Shown in pieces: positions 6,392-8,200 of a stretch of DNA of 8,200 nt. The notes under the pieces were generated by a model, which was not told the DNA's origin, made no database searches, and worked only from the letters and a program-made list of their open reading frames with translations. Positions within the stretch are counted from its first letter, which is position 1, and every line of letters begins with the position of its first letter. This DNA is from JBNJDW01 sp051745265 (lineage in GTDB: Bacteria; Pseudomonadota; Alphaproteobacteria; Micavibrionales; CSBR16-224): the NCBI GenBank assembly GCA_051745265.1, contig JBNJDW010000076.1:1-8200 (forward strand), in the 5' to 3' direction. Both the position numbers and the translations under genes were made by a program.

Positions 6392-7111
6392 TTAAAACCG
6401 GTCTTTACCGGTACGGTATTCAGCAAATTCCGTGACATTTTCGGCCAGTAAAAACGGATTGGCCTGTTTTTCCAGCCCCAGTTTAGATGGAATGGTCGGC
6501 TGACCCGCCGCCCGCATTTTCTGTACCTTGTCTTTGTAATCCGCCAGCACCGGATTATCCGGCAATACCGTTACGGCAAAATCGACATTGGCGCTGGTGT
6601 ATTCATGCGCGCAATAAACCGCTGTGTCATCCGGTAGCTGTTTTATTTTGGACAGGCTGTCAAACATCTGTGCGGCGGTGCCTTCAAAAAGGCGGCCGCA
6701 GCCAATAGAAAACAGTGTATCCCCCGGGAACAAAGCCCGGTCAGCTTCAAACCAATAGACAATATGATGCGATGTATGCCCCGGTGTTTCAAATACCCGG
6801 GCGGTGGCACTGCCGATGCTGACAGTATCACCCTCCCCGACTCTTTGGTCAGCATCTGAAATACGGGTTTCATCCTTTGGTGCAATGATTTTACAGCCGT
6901 ATTTCTGTTTAATCGCCTGATTACCACCGATATGATCGGCATGGTGATGCGTGTTCAGAATAATCGAAGGCTGCCAGCCCTTTTGCTCCAGAAAGGCTAT
7001 GACCGGCGCGGCCTCGCCCGGATCAACAACAGCCACCGTATCACTGTCCGTATCACACAGGATATAAACATAGTTATCATTCAGGATCGGAATTTGGGTA
7101 ATATCCAACAT
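6392..7111 (-). CDS. gloB: Hydroxyacylglutathione hydrolase (glyoxalase II)
   Basis: GloB hydrolyses S-lactoylglutathione to lactate and glutathione, completing methylglyoxal detoxification in the cytosol. It is a dinuclear-metal enzyme of the metallo-beta-lactamase fold. In the 239-residue product the metal site is complete: THHHADH (54-60, ligands His55, His57, Asp59, His60), His112 in TPGHT, the bridging Asp131 in GDTLF and His169 in CAHEYT. SIGCGRLFEG (135-144) and the C-terminal EKQANPFL and RTGKDRF blocks are typical. I chose the ATG at 7111 because homologues begin with a residue order like MLDITQIPILNDNYVY and AAGGTGAT precedes it; the longer frame opening at 7267 would overlap the methyltransferase. 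It lies 49 bp after the methyltransferase and is probably cotranscribed. TPGHTSHHI departs slightly from the usual GHTxGHI. Confidence 0.95.
   Translation of the reverse strand: MLDITQIPILNDNYVYILCDTDSDTVAVVDPGEAAPVIAFLEQKGWQPSIILNTHHHADHIGGNQAIKQKYGCKIIAPKDETRISDADQRVGEGDTVSIGSATARVFETPGHTSHHIVYWFEADRALFPGDTLFSIGCGRLFEGTAAQMFDSLSKIKQLPDDTAVYCAHEYTSANVDFAVTVLPDNPVLADYKDKVQKMRAAGQPTIPSKLGLEKQANPFLLAENVTEFAEYRTGKDRF
6397..6412 (-). terminator. Possible weak terminator hairpin at the end of gloB
   Basis: On the minus strand ACCGGT, four loop bases AAAG and ACCGGT form a 6-bp stem, followed by TTTTAAAAG. The stem overlaps the last gloB codons and the T run is only four bases, so termination may be weak. 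No equivalent T tail exists on the plus strand, leaving the ankyrin pair without a visible terminator. Confidence 0.35.
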
Positions 7112-7146
7112 ATCATCACCTTGGTTTGTTTTGTTACTTTGGGCCC

Positions 7147-7170
7147 TTATTTTGGCCCCGTTATTTTGGC
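7147..7170. repeat. Short direct repeat between methyltransferase and gloB
   Basis: TTATTTTGGC occurs at 7147-7156 and again at 7161-7170, a 14-base period. The second copy contains the stop codon of the methyltransferase. It looks like a small local duplication; no function is evident. Confidence 0.6.
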
Positions 7171-8060
7171 ATGGCCGGATCATCAACGGGCTTTTCCTCG
7201 GCCTCCAGCGCATCGGCAAGCCGGGTTTGCGCCGATCCCGGGCGTAACGGCTGCTGCTGGCTTTCATGCGGGGTCCAGCCCGTCAGGTAGAGGATTTCGA
7301 AAACAACCGGAATCCGGCCCTCTTCTTCCCCGTGTCCGGCTTTATATATGGCATCAGCGTGTTCAAACAAGCCCCGTGAAACCCGTGCCTGCGATCGTTC
7401 GACCAGCGGGCTGGCCACCCCCATACCGCGCAGGTCACGCATCAGTTTAAAAACATCCGGGTAGCTGACGGTAATGCTATCCTGATCGACGACCGGCAGG
7501 GCAAACTGCGCCCGCTGCATCAGCGCGGTGGCATCAACAATATCAACAAAGGGCGCAATACGATTTCCCGCGCCTTCGAAAAGCTCCAGCTCCGCCTGCA
7601 TCAGGGCGGTGCGGAATTCGGACAGGCTCTGCGGTCCTAAAATCGAAGCCATAAAAAGCCCGTCAGGTTTTAAGGCATAGCCAATCTGGGCAAGACAGCC
7701 GGGCAGATCATTGGCAAAATGCAGATTAAGATTACTGATCACACAATCAACGCTGTGCCGTCCCAGCGGCAGGGCTTCTTCATCAGCAACAACATCCGGC
7801 GCCATTTTTGCCGAAAGATCCAGTGTTATAATCTCGGCCTTTGCATAGGATGGATATCCGCGCAAAATCTCAGTGATCAATCCGGCCTGCGCGCCGATGA
7901 CCAGTATTTTTTCAAAATGACGATTGATATCCAATAAGCGGTCAAGCAGACGCTCTGCCACTTCACGGTATAAAAAATCATAATTTTCAAACGCTTCTGC
8001 GGCGCGGTTGCGATTTTGGGTAATGCGTTTTCGATCAAAAATTCCGGGGATTGCATTCAT
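7161..8060 (-). CDS. SAM-dependent methyltransferase, NDUFAF5-like family
   Basis: This 299-residue protein belongs to the class I SAM-methyltransferase family that includes mitochondrial NDUFAF5, a complex I assembly factor described as an arginine hydroxylase, and resembles BioC. The N-terminal IFDRKRITQNRNRAA (7-21) is a hallmark. The SAM-binding glycine loop is degenerate, VIGAQAG (54-60) in place of the usual LGCGTG, followed by the acidic residue Asp81 in TLDLS. DCVISNLNLHFANDLPG (105-121) and ALKPDGLFMASILG (129-142) match the family, as does the C-terminal YLTGWTPHESQQQPLRPGSA (258-277). A ribosome site AGGA precedes the ATG by 6 bases. It lies just upstream of gloB, an order I recall from other alphaproteobacteria. 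Whether it methylates or hydroxylates cannot be told from sequence. Confidence 0.9.
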   Translation of the reverse strand: MNAIPGIFDRKRITQNRNRAAEAFENYDFLYREVAERLLDRLLDINRHFEKILVIGAQAGLITEILRGYPSYAKAEIITLDLSAKMAPDVVADEEALPLGRHSVDCVISNLNLHFANDLPGCLAQIGYALKPDGLFMASILGPQSLSEFRTALMQAELELFEGAGNRIAPFVDIVDATALMQRAQFALPVVDQDSITVSYPDVFKLMRDLRGMGVASPLVERSQARVSRGLFEHADAIYKAGHGEEEGRIPVVFEILYLTGWTPHESQQQPLRPGSAQTRLADALEAEEKPVDDPAMPK

Positions 8061-8200
8061 ATTGCGTCCTGATCTGCGGGTCTGTCATTCTGTGCGTATA
8101 AAGATATTCTATTATTACTTGGGCGGGTCAGGCCGTACCGCGCGCAAAACCGGCAGGTCCTCTCTCGGCCGAGGTCTGCTGCACGCCTGCCAGGGCGTCT
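8061..8200. other. Unresolved right edge
   Basis: Composition changes from AT-rich (about 8090-8120) to GC-rich (8120-8200). On the minus strand two frames are open from the edge, one stopping at 8128-8130 (TGA) and one at 8115-8117 (TAA). Either could be the 3' end of a gene outside the window, and 70 to 80 bases are too few to choose. On the plus strand only a GTG at 8092 opens a frame to the edge, with no convincing ribosome site. The AT-rich part may hold the methyltransferase promoter (TAGAAT is present on the minus strand), but no paired -35 is evident. Confidence 0.4.

Noticed and set aside
7112..7267. N-terminal extension of gloB by 52 codons
   Set aside because: It would overlap the end of the methyltransferase, is basic and unlike GloB, and the ATG at 7111 has a ribosome site and the family N-terminus.
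6932..7450. 172-codon plus-strand open frame
   Set aside because: It lies antisense to gloB and the methyltransferase, both securely identified.

Overview
This 8.2-kb window looks like chromosomal DNA of an alphaproteobacterium. The evidence is the recognisable housekeeping genes: the 3' part of purA, ubiG, gloB, and a SAM-methyltransferase of the NDUFAF5-like family lying directly upstream of gloB, an arrangement I associate with this class. Codon choice is fairly even and the base composition is near half GC. I cannot name a genus. I found no tRNA, rRNA, insertion sequence or CRISPR array.

Layout. Positions 2-568 (+) hold the end of purA. Five genes without a recognised pathway follow on the minus strand, read from right to left: a 217-residue unknown (3480-4133), a 285-residue unknown (2559-3416), an acidic TerB-like protein (2041-2544) and two tandem paralogues (1307-1945, then 588-1277). 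The paralogue pair has its own near-consensus sigma70-type promoter at 1986-2014, so the block probably comprises at least two transcription units. A 165-bp divergent spacer leads to ubiG (4299-5033, +). A second promoter-like element overlaps the ubiG stop codon and precedes two translationally coupled ankyrin-repeat-like paralogues (5084-5731 and 5728-6387, +). The right end carries gloB (6392-7111, -) and the methyltransferase (7161-8060, -). The last 140 bases are unresolved.

How the genes fit together. purA (AMP synthesis), ubiG (ubiquinone O-methylation) and gloB (glyoxalase II) are unrelated core functions between which accessory genes sit. The accessory material has a notable pattern. 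There are two separate tandem duplications, each behind a candidate promoter that begins with the same nine bases, TTGACATAA. No nuclease, transposase, toxin, secretion or other defence hallmark is visible, so I do not claim a defined new system. The minus-strand block is the best candidate for something uncharacterised.
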